DNA from: Bifidobacterium animalis subsp. animalis ATCC 25527
GTDB lineage: Bacteria > Actinomycetota > Actinomycetes > Actinomycetales > Bifidobacteriaceae
Reading direction: 5' to 3'
Assembly: GCF_000260715.1 (NCBI RefSeq)
Contig: NC_017834.1
Span: forward strand, 992,001-1,056,000
DNA: 64,000 nt
This document shows, piece by piece, positions 36,109 through 45,221 of this stretch (within the stretch, counting starts at the first letter, position 1; the number at the start of each line of letters is the position of its first letter). The notes beneath the pieces were generated by a model, which was not told the DNA's origin, did no database searches, and saw only the letters and a list, made by a program, of their open reading frames with translations. A program made the position numbers and the translations under genes.

Positions 36109-39100
36109 ATGTGGGTAACCGAAAATGTTGAATTTCCAGATGAACTCGTCAATGCGGCACTCAACGACGAGCTGGTCCTATTTGTTGGCTCCGGCGTATC
36201 ACTTGATGCTCCCGCCAATCTACCGTCATACCAAACATTGGTAGAGCAACTGGCAAGTGAGCAGGGTGTAGATCCGCCGGATTCTAAGACGTCGTTGGAC
36301 GGTTTTCTCGGCAAACTCCATGACAGGGAAAGCGCACATGAGCGAACGCTGCAAATGATGAGTTCCGCCAATGCGGATTGCAACGAAACCCATAAAGCAA
36401 TCATGCGCATCGCAAAGGCCATGAAAACAAGGCGCATAGTCACCACCAACTACGATGTTCTGTTGGAAAAAGCCGCGGGCTTCCTATCCATGGATATCAA
36501 TCGTATCTATCGAGGTCCAGCGTTGCCGCTCGGTTCCTCTTTCGACGGCATCGTTCACCTCCATGGCGACATATACAGCAGACCAGACGAAATCATCCTC
36601 GACGATCGGGACTATGCCCGAGCGTATTTGCTGGAGTCATGGGCGTCCAGGTTTCTCGTCGAGATGTTCAGACATTACTCTGTTCTCTTCATCGGCTATG
36701 GGATATCGGACCCCATCATGCGGTACCTCACCTTGGGCGGCATTTCACAAGATCATCCTCACTTCGCACTCTCCGCAGCAGGCGACAAAAGCAAAGAGGA
36801 ACACGAAAGCTGGAACGAACGTGGCATCGCCACAATACTGTTTCCGCTATCGCCCGATTCATCATACGAGGAGCTGCCCAAGGCATTGAACTCCTTCGCC
36901 GATCAGTTGTGCGACGACTATCTGACGAAGAAAAGCCGCATCGAGAGAATCGTCTGCAACGCACCTGCAACGATCACGCGGGATGACCGTGATTTCCTGG
37001 CCAGGGCACTGCACACGACCGAAGGCATACAATGCTTCATAAACAATATGACGCGACGAGATAACGAAAGCATGCAAGAATGGGTGCTCTGGCTATTGGA
37101 AGATCCCGCTACATCGCGCCCCTTCACCACATCCCAGGCCTTGACCGATGAGGAACTACTGCTTTGTCGACAAATCACTTATATCCTAGTATCAGAGAAA
37201 TATGCAGACATATTATGTTCACTGTTGATTCAGATTCAACACAATGTCGGAGAATGGTTCTTCAATGAATGCTCCGAACTTCTCATACACACATGCGAGG
37301 ACCGGCAAGAATGGGCAGTGAAGCCACTGACAATTTTACTGTCATCTAACCCAAGAAAACAATTAGATCATGTTTATAATATCCATATCGAACCACTTCT
37401 ATCAATCAATTTTCCCATATATCTTCTATCGCAGTTCATTTTTCCAGTTGCATCATATCGACAGGAGGCAAACGTAGCATACTGCACCGTTTTCTGGTCA
37501 GCAGAAATCGACGACCGACACGAAGACAAACCAATAAACAATAACTCGATTTATTTTTCAGAAGATTTTATAAAATTTGCTGAACATTCAATAAAACAAT
37601 ATTCACAATATGAAGCAGTAAATAAAATGTCTGTCGTGTATAGACCTGCGATAGAGCCGCATGATCAGAATCAACGACATGATGAGACTTCCTCGTTCTT
37701 CATAGAAGTGCTTCGTGAATATGCCAGATATCACGCGGATGACAATCAGGCAATCGCAGAGCGTTGGTGGAAGAGCGACACGCCTCTCCTTCAGCGCCTA
37801 GCCATCTCCGCCATCACGATGTCCGACCGTACTGCAGATGATAAACTCAGTTGGGTTCTAGATAAGGGAATAATCGTTAGCATCAAGAAGCACATGTGGT
37901 TATGGCATGAACTCATGCTGCTTCTTCACACCTCCATAGTCGAAGCCTCCCCCGATATACGCGACGCGCTTTTGCAGCAGATTCAAAGTATTGGCATTAA
38001 TGAAACATACGATGACTCAGATGTTGCCAGCACACAGTACGATATGCTGGATTTCATGCTTAGGACGCTGCCGAAAGAATCTTGGCAGGAAGCTTATGAA
38101 TTCACAAAACTCCTTGCACACAAATATGGTTATACTCCTACTGCAAACCCTGATTTCCTTGCATCGGATTATCCGACTCAGTGGCAGGTACCACAAGGAA
38201 TCGTAGATGATGAAGCATTTCTGGCAATGCTACACAATGACCCTTCACATCTTCTTTTGCTTCTTGCCTCACGAGACAACCTTCAGGCGATCACTAACAC
38301 GTTCTTCTATCAGATCCCGAGATTGGTAGGAGATGATACTCAAACCGGATTCGAGCTTTGGAATCTTGCATTATCAGATCACGACAAAAGCCTGCGTCTT
38401 CGGGCAGCTATCCTCAATGGATGGTCATATAAAAAACACTCATCTGCTGATCTACATTCAATCATCGCCTGCCTTACTCAGCTCTCTCAAGGAGCCCAGA
38501 CCTCTCTCGGTGATACCATCATTCGCCTAATTCGTATACAGATAAAGAATGCCGATGAAGAAATTCCCGAAGATACGCTCGAATGGATGGACTCATTCGC
38601 CGCTAAGCAGTTGACCGAACGACATGATTCCTTTGTCGCCCAAGACCGCGCCAATTGGGAGAACGATCCAATCACTCTTTCCCTGAACTACTGGCCGGGC
38701 GAGCTGGCATGGTATTGGATTCATAGGATTCAATACAGAAAGGCATGCAGTCCGTCCGATTGGTCGGGCTTCAACGAAGCCGAACGCAATGCATTATCCC
38801 AATTCGCACAAGCCGAGGGAGATCTGGCTTTCGCCATGCATCCGCCGTTGCTTTTCAATATGAATCTTCTTCATGAGCTTGACAGCGACTTCACGGAAAA
38901 GATTATTCCTCAAATGCTTCAGACAGATGACACCCTCATGGTCTGGAGAGTCATCACGCAGTATCATATACAGCCGAACCTGCGCCTTATGAGGCTCTTC
39001 TTCTTTAAGAGTCTGCAGAGTGTGCTCAAAGAGAGACTGGACGGTGAACTCAAATTCATCCAGAATCTCATGCGCATCATACTTCGAGCACTTAATGCCT

Positions 39101-39648
39101 CAGACCTCACTGAGGCGGAGAAGAAGGAACTCCAGCAAGCTGTAGTCAACGAGCCTAGTCAGAAAGCAAAGGCAGCTCTGATAGATTGCATGGTCGCGCA
39201 ATTTACGCACGCCGATCAGACCGCTCGTGAATTGGTATGGGACATATGGCTCAGAGACTACATCAATTCTCGTTCCCAGAACATAGGAACACAATGGAGC
39301 AATGAAGAGCAGATCCAGTTCTCCAGACTGATTCCGCTGTTGGGAAATCATATCGGCGAAGCGACGCAGTTGCTCGCAAACAAGCTGCCTGATTATTCAG
39401 ATACGGAAACTTACCGCATCGATCAAATGTTCGATGTTGACGTCCATATCAGCCCAATGAACGAAGACAACATCAAGGCATTGTTGTCTTTCTATTCTCA
39501 ACTGATACGAACTTCGTCGATTCGCAACAAGATTTCACCTAACACAATCAGCCGCCTACTCGCACATTTGAAAGATACAGCCGCATACAACGAATACAAA
39601 ACATTAGTCCAGTCGGCGAAGGACTACGATCTGTATGACATCGAATAA
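36109..39648 (+). CDS. Large SIR2-domain protein, defence-associated sirtuin-like
   Basis: A 1,179-residue protein with an N-terminal SIR2 NAD-consuming domain (about 12-300): LVLFVGSGVSLDAPANLPS (NAD loop), VTTNYDVLLEKA with Asn114, GIVHLHGDIYSR with His152, and SVLFIGYGISDPIMRYL. The Asn and His positions match the catalytic pair used by defence sirtuins that deplete NAD upon phage sensing. The remaining 850 residues are helical, with no Walker motif or recognisable enzyme domain, and probably act as sensor. The ATG at 36109 follows GGGAG, 121 bp after brxL; the frame is open to 36001. Base composition falls to about 23% GC around 37561-37620 by hand count, unlike flanking genes, which suggests foreign origin of that part. 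Confidence 0.87.
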   Translation: MWVTENVEFPDELVNAALNDELVLFVGSGVSLDAPANLPSYQTLVEQLASEQGVDPPDSKTSLDGFLGKLHDRESAHERTLQMMSSANADCNETHKAIMRIAKAMKTRRIVTTNYDVLLEKAAGFLSMDINRIYRGPALPLGSSFDGIVHLHGDIYSRPDEIILDDRDYARAYLLESWASRFLVEMFRHYSVLFIGYGISDPIMRYLTLGGISQDHPHFALSAAGDKSKEEHESWNERGIATILFPLSPDSSYEELPKALNSFADQLCDDYLTKKSRIERIVCNAPATITRDDRDFLARALHTTEGIQCFINNMTRRDNESMQEWVLWLLEDPATSRPFTTSQALTDEELLLCRQITYILVSEKYADILCSLLIQIQHNVGEWFFNECSELLIHTCEDRQEWAVKPLTILLSSNPRKQLDHVYNIHIEPLLSINFPIYLLSQFIFPVASYRQEANVAYCTVFWSAEIDDRHEDKPINNNSIYFSEDFIKFAEHSIKQYSQYEAVNKMSVVYRPAIEPHDQNQRHDETSSFFIEVLREYARYHADDNQAIAERWWKSDTPLLQRLAISAITMSDRTADDKLSWVLDKGIIVSIKKHMWLWHELMLLLHTSIVEASPDIRDALLQQIQSIGINETYDDSDVASTQYDMLDFMLRTLPKESWQEAYEFTKLLAHKYGYTPTANPDFLASDYPTQWQVPQGIVDDEAFLAMLHNDPSHLLLLLASRDNLQAITNTFFYQIPRLVGDDTQTGFELWNLALSDHDKSLRLRAAILNGWSYKKHSSADLHSIIACLTQLSQGAQTSLGDTIIRLIRIQIKNADEEIPEDTLEWMDSFAAKQLTERHDSFVAQDRANWENDPITLSLNYWPGELAWYWIHRIQYRKACSPSDWSGFNEAERNALSQFAQAEGDLAFAMHPPLLFNMNLLHELDSDFTEKIIPQMLQTDDTLMVWRVITQYHIQPNLRLMRLFFFKSLQSVLKERLDGELKFIQNLMRIILRALNASDLTEAEKKELQQAVVNEPSQKAKAALIDCMVAQFTHADQTARELVWDIWLRDYINSRSQNIGTQWSNEEQIQFSRLIPLLGNHIGEATQLLANKLPDYSDTETYRIDQMFDVDVHISPMNEDNIKALLSFYSQLIRTSSIRNKISPNTISRLLAHLKDTAAYNEYKTLVQSAKDYDLYDIE

Positions 39649-39650
39649 GC

Positions 39651-39700
39651 GATGCGCGCATTGCGCCATGTGAATATCATCATGGTACGATGCACGCATC
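39651..39700. terminator. Imperfect hairpin between the SIR2 gene and pyrE
   Basis: Arms 39651-39670 and 39681-39700 pair over 20 positions with two mismatches and two G-U pairs, loop of 10. It starts three bases after the SIR2 stop and ends seven bases before the end of convergent pyrE, so it may terminate both. Confidence 0.5.
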
Positions 39701-39706
39701 ATCGTC

Positions 39707-40402
39707 TCACGCCCCGTACTGCGAGAGATACTCCTCGGCGGCCTTGGCGATCTCGTCGGTGACGTAGGGCTGCCCATGCTCGCCGATCAGCTGCCGTCCG
39801 GCGGCGAAGATTTCCTTCACGTTCGCAATGGCGAACACGGGGAACCCGAACTCGCGTTGCACGTCCTGCACGGCGGAGAGATCGGAGTCCTTCGTCTTCT
39901 CCATGCGGTCGACGGAGAGGACGAGGCCCACGATGTGGACGTTGGCCTGCGCCTTGAGCTTGGGAACGACCTCGCGTACTGCGGTGCCGGCGGTCATCAC
40001 ATCGTCGACGAGCAGCACGTTCATGCCGTCCTCGAGTGGCTTGCCCACCATCGTGCCGCCGTCGCCGTGGTCTTTCTTCTCCTTGCGGTCGAAGGTGTAG
40101 CCGATGGAGGCGTTGAAGCGGTGCTGCATGGCGATCGTGGTGGCCACGGCCAGCGGGATGCCTTTGTATGCCGGGCCGAACACGGTGTCGATGCGGGCGG
40201 CCAGGTTGCCTGCGGCAATCTCCTGTTGGATCTTCTCGGCATAGAATTCACCGAGCGTAGCGATTCTCGCACCGTCATCGAAGGCGCCGGCGTTGATGAA
40301 GTAGGGCGACTGGCGCCCGGACTTCAATGTGAACGAGCCAAACTTCAACGCCTGCGATTCGAGCAGGAACTGGGTGAAACGGGTATCCAATGCTTCAGTC
40401 AT
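39707..40402 (-). CDS. pyrE: Orotate phosphoribosyltransferase
   Basis: Converts orotate and PRPP to orotidine 5-phosphate, fifth step of UMP synthesis. The 231-residue protein has [18 protein letters not shown], the flexible-loop [17 protein letters not shown] and the PRPP-binding motif [18 protein letters not shown] start at the ATG at 40402, preceded by GGGAGAATC; the frame is open to 40423. It is the last gene of the pyr cluster and directly borders the BREX-SIR2 region. A hairpin separates it from pyrD, so its expression may differ from the rest. Confidence 0.95.
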   Translation of the reverse strand: MTEALDTRFTQFLLESQALKFGSFTLKSGRQSPYFINAGAFDDGARIATLGEFYAEKIQQEIAAGNLAARIDTVFGPAYKGIPLAVATTIAMQHRFNASIGYTFDRKEKKDHGDGGTMVGKPLEDGMNVLLVDDVMTAGTAVREVVPKLKAQANVHIVGLVLSVDRMEKTKDSDLSAVQDVQREFGFPVFAIANVKEIFAAGRQLIGEHGQPYVTDEIAKAAEEYLSQYGA

Positions 40403-40437
40403 CTGTGATTCTCCCTTTTGCAAACGAATGCGGGAAT

Positions 40438-40490
40438 AATCTGCGTATTCGGGACATCCCCGAGTTCGATTTGTCTCGAATACGCAGATT
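40438..40490 (-). terminator. Hairpin between pyrD and pyrE
   Basis: Arms 40438-40451 and 40477-40490 are exact complements (14 bp); one G-U and four more pairs extend the stem to 19 bp (40438-40456 with 40472-40490), loop of 15. It lies in the 135-bp gap and may reduce readthrough into pyrE or stabilise transcript ends. No T-tract follows on either side. Confidence 0.55.
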
Positions 40491-40537
40491 GACGGTTAGG
40501 AATGGGATTGGAACGGCGAACGGGCATCGCCGACGGG

Positions 40538-41482
40538 TCAGCGCCAGGTGTCGCCCTTGACGAGCTTGTGTGCCAATTGCGGGCGTGAGTCGAGCAGATC
40601 GTCGAGTTCACGCGCCACGCGAATAGGTGCGGTCGGGTCGTAGAGCGCGGCGCCGCCCACCTCGACGGCGTTGGCGCCTGCATACAGGTATTCGAGCGCC
40701 TTCTCGCCGGAGTCGATGCCGCCGATGCCGATGATCGGCACATCGGGCAGAGCGGTGCGCACACGCCACACGCAGGCCAGACCCACCGGGAACACGGCAG
40801 GTCCGGAGACACCGCCGGTACGGTTCGCGATGATCGGTTCGCCGGTTTTGATATTGATGCGCATGCCGACCAGCGTGTTGATCATGCTCAGCGCATCGGC
40901 ACCGGATTCGACAGCCGCCTTGGCGATGGCCGTGATATCGGTGACATTCGGCGTGAGCTTGACGATCATCGGCTTGTCGGTCATCGGGCGCAAACGCTCC
41001 ATGAGCCGGCTCAACGCCATCGGATCGGTGCCCACGCTCATGCCGCCGTGGGTCACGTTCGGGCAGCTCACGTTGATTTCGAGCATGTCGGCAGCTGAGT
41101 CGGCGAGCTTGGCGACAACCTGGGCGTAGTCGTCGTCGCAATGACCGGCCACATTAGAAACGACCGTGGCGCCCATGTTCTTGAGTTTGGGCAGATCGTA
41201 TTCGAGGTAATGGTCGACGCCCGGGTTCTGCAAGCCGACGGCGTTCACCGTGCCGGCCGGGCACTCCGCCGTGCGCACACCGGGATTACCGAGCCACGGC
41301 ACCGGCGAGACGCCCTTCGTGGTGACCGCGCCAAGCTGGCTCACATCGTAGAACTGGCCGCAGGCATCCACCTGGAACGTGCCGGACGCGGTGCCCACCG
41401 GATTCTTCCACGGTATGCCGGCCACCACAGTGCCATGCTTCCACTCATGCGGTTCGTACACGCTGCTTGTGGTCTCGTTCAT
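40538..41482 (-). CDS. pyrD: Dihydroorotate dehydrogenase, class 1B catalytic subunit
   Basis: Oxidises dihydroorotate to orotate with FMN, passing electrons through PyrK to NAD. Features are NPVGTASGTF, the catalytic Cys in NVSCPNVTHGGMSVG, and FMN-phosphate region DVPIIGIGGIDSGEKALEYL. The ATG at 41482 has AAGGAG upstream, giving 314 residues; the ATG at 41512, overlapping the pyrK stop, is a weaker alternative. The adjacent pyrK gene establishes class 1B. Confidence 0.94.
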   Translation of the reverse strand: MNETTSSVYEPHEWKHGTVVAGIPWKNPVGTASGTFQVDACGQFYDVSQLGAVTTKGVSPVPWLGNPGVRTAECPAGTVNAVGLQNPGVDHYLEYDLPKLKNMGATVVSNVAGHCDDDYAQVVAKLADSAADMLEINVSCPNVTHGGMSVGTDPMALSRLMERLRPMTDKPMIVKLTPNVTDITAIAKAAVESGADALSMINTLVGMRINIKTGEPIIANRTGGVSGPAVFPVGLACVWRVRTALPDVPIIGIGGIDSGEKALEYLYAGANAVEVGGAALYDPTAPIRVARELDDLLDSRPQLAHKLVKGDTWR

Positions 41483-41513
41483 CGTCTCGTTCTCCTTCAC
41501 CCGCTCGTCCATC

Positions 41514-42353
41514 TCACGCATCGGCGTTTGCCTCGGCATCATCGACGTCCCAACCCAATTGGTGCGCGGTGAAGACCGGGCCGGCCTCACACACCTTCTC
41601 GCGGCCAGCACGTGTGTCGATTGTGCAGGCCACACAGGTGCCATACCCGCATCCCATGCGCTGCTCCATGCTCAGTTGGGCGTCCACGCCACGTTTGGAG
41701 GCCCAAGTGGCCACGGCTTTCATCATTGGCGTCGGGCCGCAGGACAGAATGATCGTCTTACGCGCGCTTTCCTCCAGTGCCGGCCACAGGCGTTCGAGCA
41801 GCGTGAGCACATTGCCCTCCGACTCGTCGATGCTGTGCACTTCGTCGGCGTACTTGGCAGCATAGATGTCGGCGAAATGCTCGTCACGATAGCCGAACAC
41901 GGCGATCGCCCGCGAATCCGCCTCATCACGCAGGCTCTGCGCGGCCTCAAGCAGCGGTGGGATGCCGAGACCTCCGCCGACGAGCACATAATCCGCAGCC
42001 TCATCGAGATTGAAGGGCGTGCCCAACGGGCCAAGCACATCGATGGTGTCCCCCGCCGTCAGCTTGCTGAACTCGTCGGTGCCGAAACCGACCACCGCGA
42101 AGATGAGGCTCACCTCGTCGCCATCCACCTCGCTGACTCCGAAAGGACGCGGCATGAGGTGCATGGGGTTCGACGAATACAGATTCACGAACTGCGCAGG
42201 TCGAACATGGCGGGCGATGTATTCGTCACGGAAGGTGAGACGGACGATGCCCGCAGTGAGTTGCTTCACGGCGACAATGCTGACGGTGCGCCTGGTCGGG
42301 GTGAAACCGGCCTCCTGGGCCTGTTCCACCGTGTGGGTGAATGCGGTTGGCAT
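41514..42353 (-). CDS. pyrK: Dihydroorotate dehydrogenase electron transfer subunit
   Basis: FAD- and [2Fe-2S]-containing partner of PyrD that passes electrons to NAD. The 279-residue protein starts after AAGGAGATTC at 42353. The FAD part shows PRPFGVSEVDGDEVSLIFAV, the NAD part YVLVGGGLGIPPLLEAA and ILSCGPTPMMKAVA, and the C-terminal cluster ligands are in MGCGYGTCVACTID and KVCEAGPVF (C-x4-C-x2-C and a later C). It lies between pyrF and pyrD in the operon, with a 67-bp gap after pyrF. Confidence 0.94.
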   Translation of the reverse strand: MPTAFTHTVEQAQEAGFTPTRRTVSIVAVKQLTAGIVRLTFRDEYIARHVRPAQFVNLYSSNPMHLMPRPFGVSEVDGDEVSLIFAVVGFGTDEFSKLTAGDTIDVLGPLGTPFNLDEAADYVLVGGGLGIPPLLEAAQSLRDEADSRAIAVFGYRDEHFADIYAAKYADEVHSIDESEGNVLTLLERLWPALEESARKTIILSCGPTPMMKAVATWASKRGVDAQLSMEQRMGCGYGTCVACTIDTRAGREKVCEAGPVFTAHQLGWDVDDAEANADA

Positions 42354-42420
42354 GAATCTCCTTGGTTGTTCGGTGTGCGAGAATCCGTACGGACGACTAT
42401 CGCATACAAATCTATATCGG

Positions 42421-43371
42421 TTATGCAAGGGCGACGCGCAGCTGGTCTCGCATATCGGCCGCCGCTGCGCGGGCGTTGACGGCTACAAGCTCCAGCGCGG
42501 ATTCCGGTTCGAGTGAATCGCTGTATTGCTCGTCGTTACGCCAGGCGCCTATGATGCCGCGGGATGAGTTCACAATGGCGCCGGAACCGTTGCGGTCGAA
42601 CATGCCGGCCACGCTTTGTGCCGTGCCGCCCTGTGCCCCGTACCCGGGCACGAGGAAGAACGTGTGGGGCATGCGCTCGCGCAATGCGGCCCCCTCCTTG
42701 GGATGCGTCGCACCGACCACGGCCCCGGCCCGGGAATAGCCGAAACGGCCGATGGAATCCTTGCCCCAATCCTCCACCAGATCGGCCACATGCTCATACA
42801 CCCGGCCGCCATCGGCCAATTCAAGCTCCTGAATCTGCGAGCTCGATGGATTCGAGGTGCGCACCAGAATGAACATGTCGCGATCGGCTTGCCTGGCGGC
42901 CTCCATGAACGGTTCGATGCCGTCGGAACCCAGGTACGGGTTCACCGTCACCGCGTCCTCAAACCACACGTCGTCTCCTTGGAAACCGGTGAGGTGGTGC
43001 GCGTAGGCGGCGGCGGTCGAACCTATGTCGCCGCGTTTGACATCGCCGATCACGTACAGGCCGCGGCTTTGCGCATATTCGCATGTCATCGTGTAACAGT
43101 CGATGCCTGCGGGGCCGAGCGCCTCATACATGGCGATCTGAGGCTTCACTGCAGGCACGATGTCGTACACCGCATCGATGATGGCGCGATTGAATTCGAA
43201 ATACGCCGCTGCGGCAGCGGTGGCTGCCGGATTGTCGTCAGACTCCACCTGTTCCTCGGCTTCGACGGCATAGGCATCCATCACGGGGGCCGGAACGAGT
43301 TTGTCGGTGGGGTCAAGGCCCACGACACTGGGATTCTGCTTGTCTTCGATTGCTTCGATGAGCCGGTCCAT
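42421..43371 (-). CDS. pyrF: Orotidine 5-phosphate decarboxylase
   Basis: Last step of UMP synthesis. The 316-residue protein belongs to the longer actinobacterial type: SVVGLDPTDKLVPAPV near the N-terminus, the catalytic GLYVIGDVKRGDIGSTAAAY, and FFLVPGYGAQGGTAQSV with IVNSSRGIIGAW as phosphate-binding region. An insertion rich in Ala and acidic residues (about 38-55) separates strand 1 from the next helix. The gene starts five bases after the pyrC stop, so translation is probably coupled. Confidence 0.95.
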   Translation of the reverse strand: MDRLIEAIEDKQNPSVVGLDPTDKLVPAPVMDAYAVEAEEQVESDDNPAATAAAAAYFEFNRAIIDAVYDIVPAVKPQIAMYEALGPAGIDCYTMTCEYAQSRGLYVIGDVKRGDIGSTAAAYAHHLTGFQGDDVWFEDAVTVNPYLGSDGIEPFMEAARQADRDMFILVRTSNPSSSQIQELELADGGRVYEHVADLVEDWGKDSIGRFGYSRAGAVVGATHPKEGAALRERMPHTFFLVPGYGAQGGTAQSVAGMFDRNGSGAIVNSSRGIIGAWRNDEQYSDSLEPESALELVAVNARAAAADMRDQLRVALA

Positions 43372-43376
43372 AGTCT

Positions 43377-44801
43377 CTACTCCCCTGTTTCCGTTTCGGT
43401 TGCCTTGTCAAGTCCCAGTCGGTCGAACACCAGAGCGGATGCGATGATCGTCGCATATGGCTTGCCGCTCACATCCCAGCCGTTGAATGGCGTGTTACGT
43501 GCCTTCGACAGGAACCGGCTTGCGTCGATGCTCCACTGCTCCGTGGTGTTGAGAATGTTCAGGTCCACAAGTTCCGGGTGTTCCACTTCGGACAGATTCA
43601 GCGAGCGCTTCACTGCGCATTTCGACGAGGTGTTGAGCAGTGCGGCGATGTCGGTGGAATGCCGTCCCATCAGTTGGGCTGGATTCAGCGACATGAGCTC
43701 GATGAGTCGCTGGTCGCTGATGTGTCCGCCGTCGACGAGCACCTTGTGGCATACGGCATAGGCGCATTCCAGTCCGATGATGCCGTTGGGTGCTTCGAGG
43801 AATCCGCGGTCCTTCTCTTCGAGTGTGTGCGGGGCGTGGTCGGTGGCGATCATGTCCACGGTGCCGTCCTCGATCGCCTTGATCGTGGCCAAGCGGTCCC
43901 GTTCGCTGCGCAGTGGTGGGTTCATTTTCGCGAGCGTGCCGTATTCGAGCAGTGCCTCGTCGTTCAATGCCAGATAATGCGGTGCGGTCTCGCAGGTGAT
44001 CGGTAGCCCTTCGGCCTTCGCTTTGCGAATGGCGTCGAAGGAGATTGCGGTGGACACGTGCTGGAAGTGCACGTGCACGCCGGTTTCGCGCACGAGGTCG
44101 ATGTCGCGTTGCACGATCGCCAGTTCGGTGTCTTCGGGGATTCCCGGCACGTTCAGGGCACGGGATACGGGCCCTTCGTTCACGGCGCCCACGTCATGGT
44201 GTTCGCAGTGCTCGATGAGGTATAGGCCTGTGCTCTTGACGTTGTCGAACACCTGGCGCAGCACCGGTTCTGGCACGGCTGACCCGTCGTCGCTCATTGC
44301 GGTGACGGGGTGCGCGATCTGTGCAGGGTCTTTCTCACTGTCATGGCCCGGCATGTACCATGTCCAGTCCTTCGGGTCGGTCGGTTCGAGCCCGGCCCGT
44401 CCTTTGGTGGCGCATACGCACAGTTCGTAGCGTACCGGCAGCGTGACGTGGTGGATCTGTTCGTAGTGCTGCAGATAGTCGATCACCGTGTGGTAGCCGG
44501 CGTTGAGAATCTCCTGCGCGCCGGGTTCCCCCTCCTGTACTTGAAGGCCGTCCATCGCCGGCACGGTGTTCGGCATGATGAGCACGTTCGTGTAGCCGCC
44601 CGATGCGGCGGCCATGCATCCGGAGACCATCGACTCCTTGTAGGTCTGCCCGGGATCGCGGAAGTGCACGTGCGGATCTTCGAAGCCGGGCGCCACGGTG
44701 AGCGCACTGGCGTCGATGGTGACGTCACGCGGGTCGGGGACGGTCAGGTCGATGCGTTCGCCCGTGTCCCACACCTTGATGTCGGTGAAGGTGATGGCCA
44801 T
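43377..44801 (-). CDS. pyrC: Dihydroorotase
   Basis: Zinc amidohydrolase closing carbamoyl-aspartate to dihydroorotate. The 474-residue length fits the class I multi-domain type. Metal ligands are in APGFEDPHVHFRDPGQTYKE (HxH), YLIEHCEHHD and HVHFQHVST, and in MIATDHAPHTLEEKD (Asp). The start immediately follows the stop of pyrI, so the genes are tightly packed. Confidence 0.95.
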   Translation of the reverse strand: MAITFTDIKVWDTGERIDLTVPDPRDVTIDASALTVAPGFEDPHVHFRDPGQTYKESMVSGCMAAASGGYTNVLIMPNTVPAMDGLQVQEGEPGAQEILNAGYHTVIDYLQHYEQIHHVTLPVRYELCVCATKGRAGLEPTDPKDWTWYMPGHDSEKDPAQIAHPVTAMSDDGSAVPEPVLRQVFDNVKSTGLYLIEHCEHHDVGAVNEGPVSRALNVPGIPEDTELAIVQRDIDLVRETGVHVHFQHVSTAISFDAIRKAKAEGLPITCETAPHYLALNDEALLEYGTLAKMNPPLRSERDRLATIKAIEDGTVDMIATDHAPHTLEEKDRGFLEAPNGIIGLECAYAVCHKVLVDGGHISDQRLIELMSLNPAQLMGRHSTDIAALLNTSSKCAVKRSLNLSEVEHPELVDLNILNTTEQWSIDASRFLSKARNTPFNGWDVSGKPYATIIASALVFDRLGLDKATETETGE

Positions 44802-45221
44802 TTAGAATTTCGCCTCCTCATCGCAGTAGCGGCAACGATACACCTCGTCGTCGGTGTGGTCGAGGTAGAACACTTGGTCGATGCCGGGTTCGGTGGTCGT
44901 CACGCAGCGCGGGTTCACGCAGGTGATCACATTGACCACGCGTTCAGGCAGCGTCGGCGTCTGTTTGTTCACGATCTGGCCGCCGTGAATGATGTCGACG
45001 GTGGCTTGGCGGGCCACCAGTCCGAGTACGTCGAGGTCGACATCCTGGGCGTCCTCGATCTTGATGATGTCTTTCGAACCGTACCGCCGGCTCGTTGTGT
45101 TCATGATCAGCGCGAGCTTTGTGGTGGCCGGGTCGATGCGCAGGTATTCGAGCACCTTGAGCGCGGTGCCGGCAGGCACATGATCGATGATGATCCCATC
45201 CTGGATGCTGGTGACTTCCAT
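44802..45221 (-). CDS. pyrI: Aspartate carbamoyltransferase regulatory chain
   Basis: Allosteric, zinc-binding partner of PyrB (139 residues). The zinc site is formed by CVNPRCV and, after about 20 residues, YRCRYCDEEAKF, the expected four Cys. The N-terminal half (IIIDHVPAGTALKVLEYLRI, TSRRYGSKDIIKIED) is the nucleotide-effector domain. Its start shares one base with the pyrB stop. Presence of PyrI means the enzyme is probably feedback-regulated by nucleotides. Confidence 0.95.
   Translation of the reverse strand: MEVTSIQDGIIIDHVPAGTALKVLEYLRIDPATTKLALIMNTTSRRYGSKDIIKIEDAQDVDLDVLGLVARQATVDIIHGGQIVNKQTPTLPERVVNVITCVNPRCVTTTEPGIDQVFYLDHTDDEVYRCRYCDEEAKF

Noticed and set aside
22078..39706. 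Integrated prophage or integrative element
   Set aside because: No integrase, att-like direct repeats, tRNA or phage structural genes were recognised at either edge.
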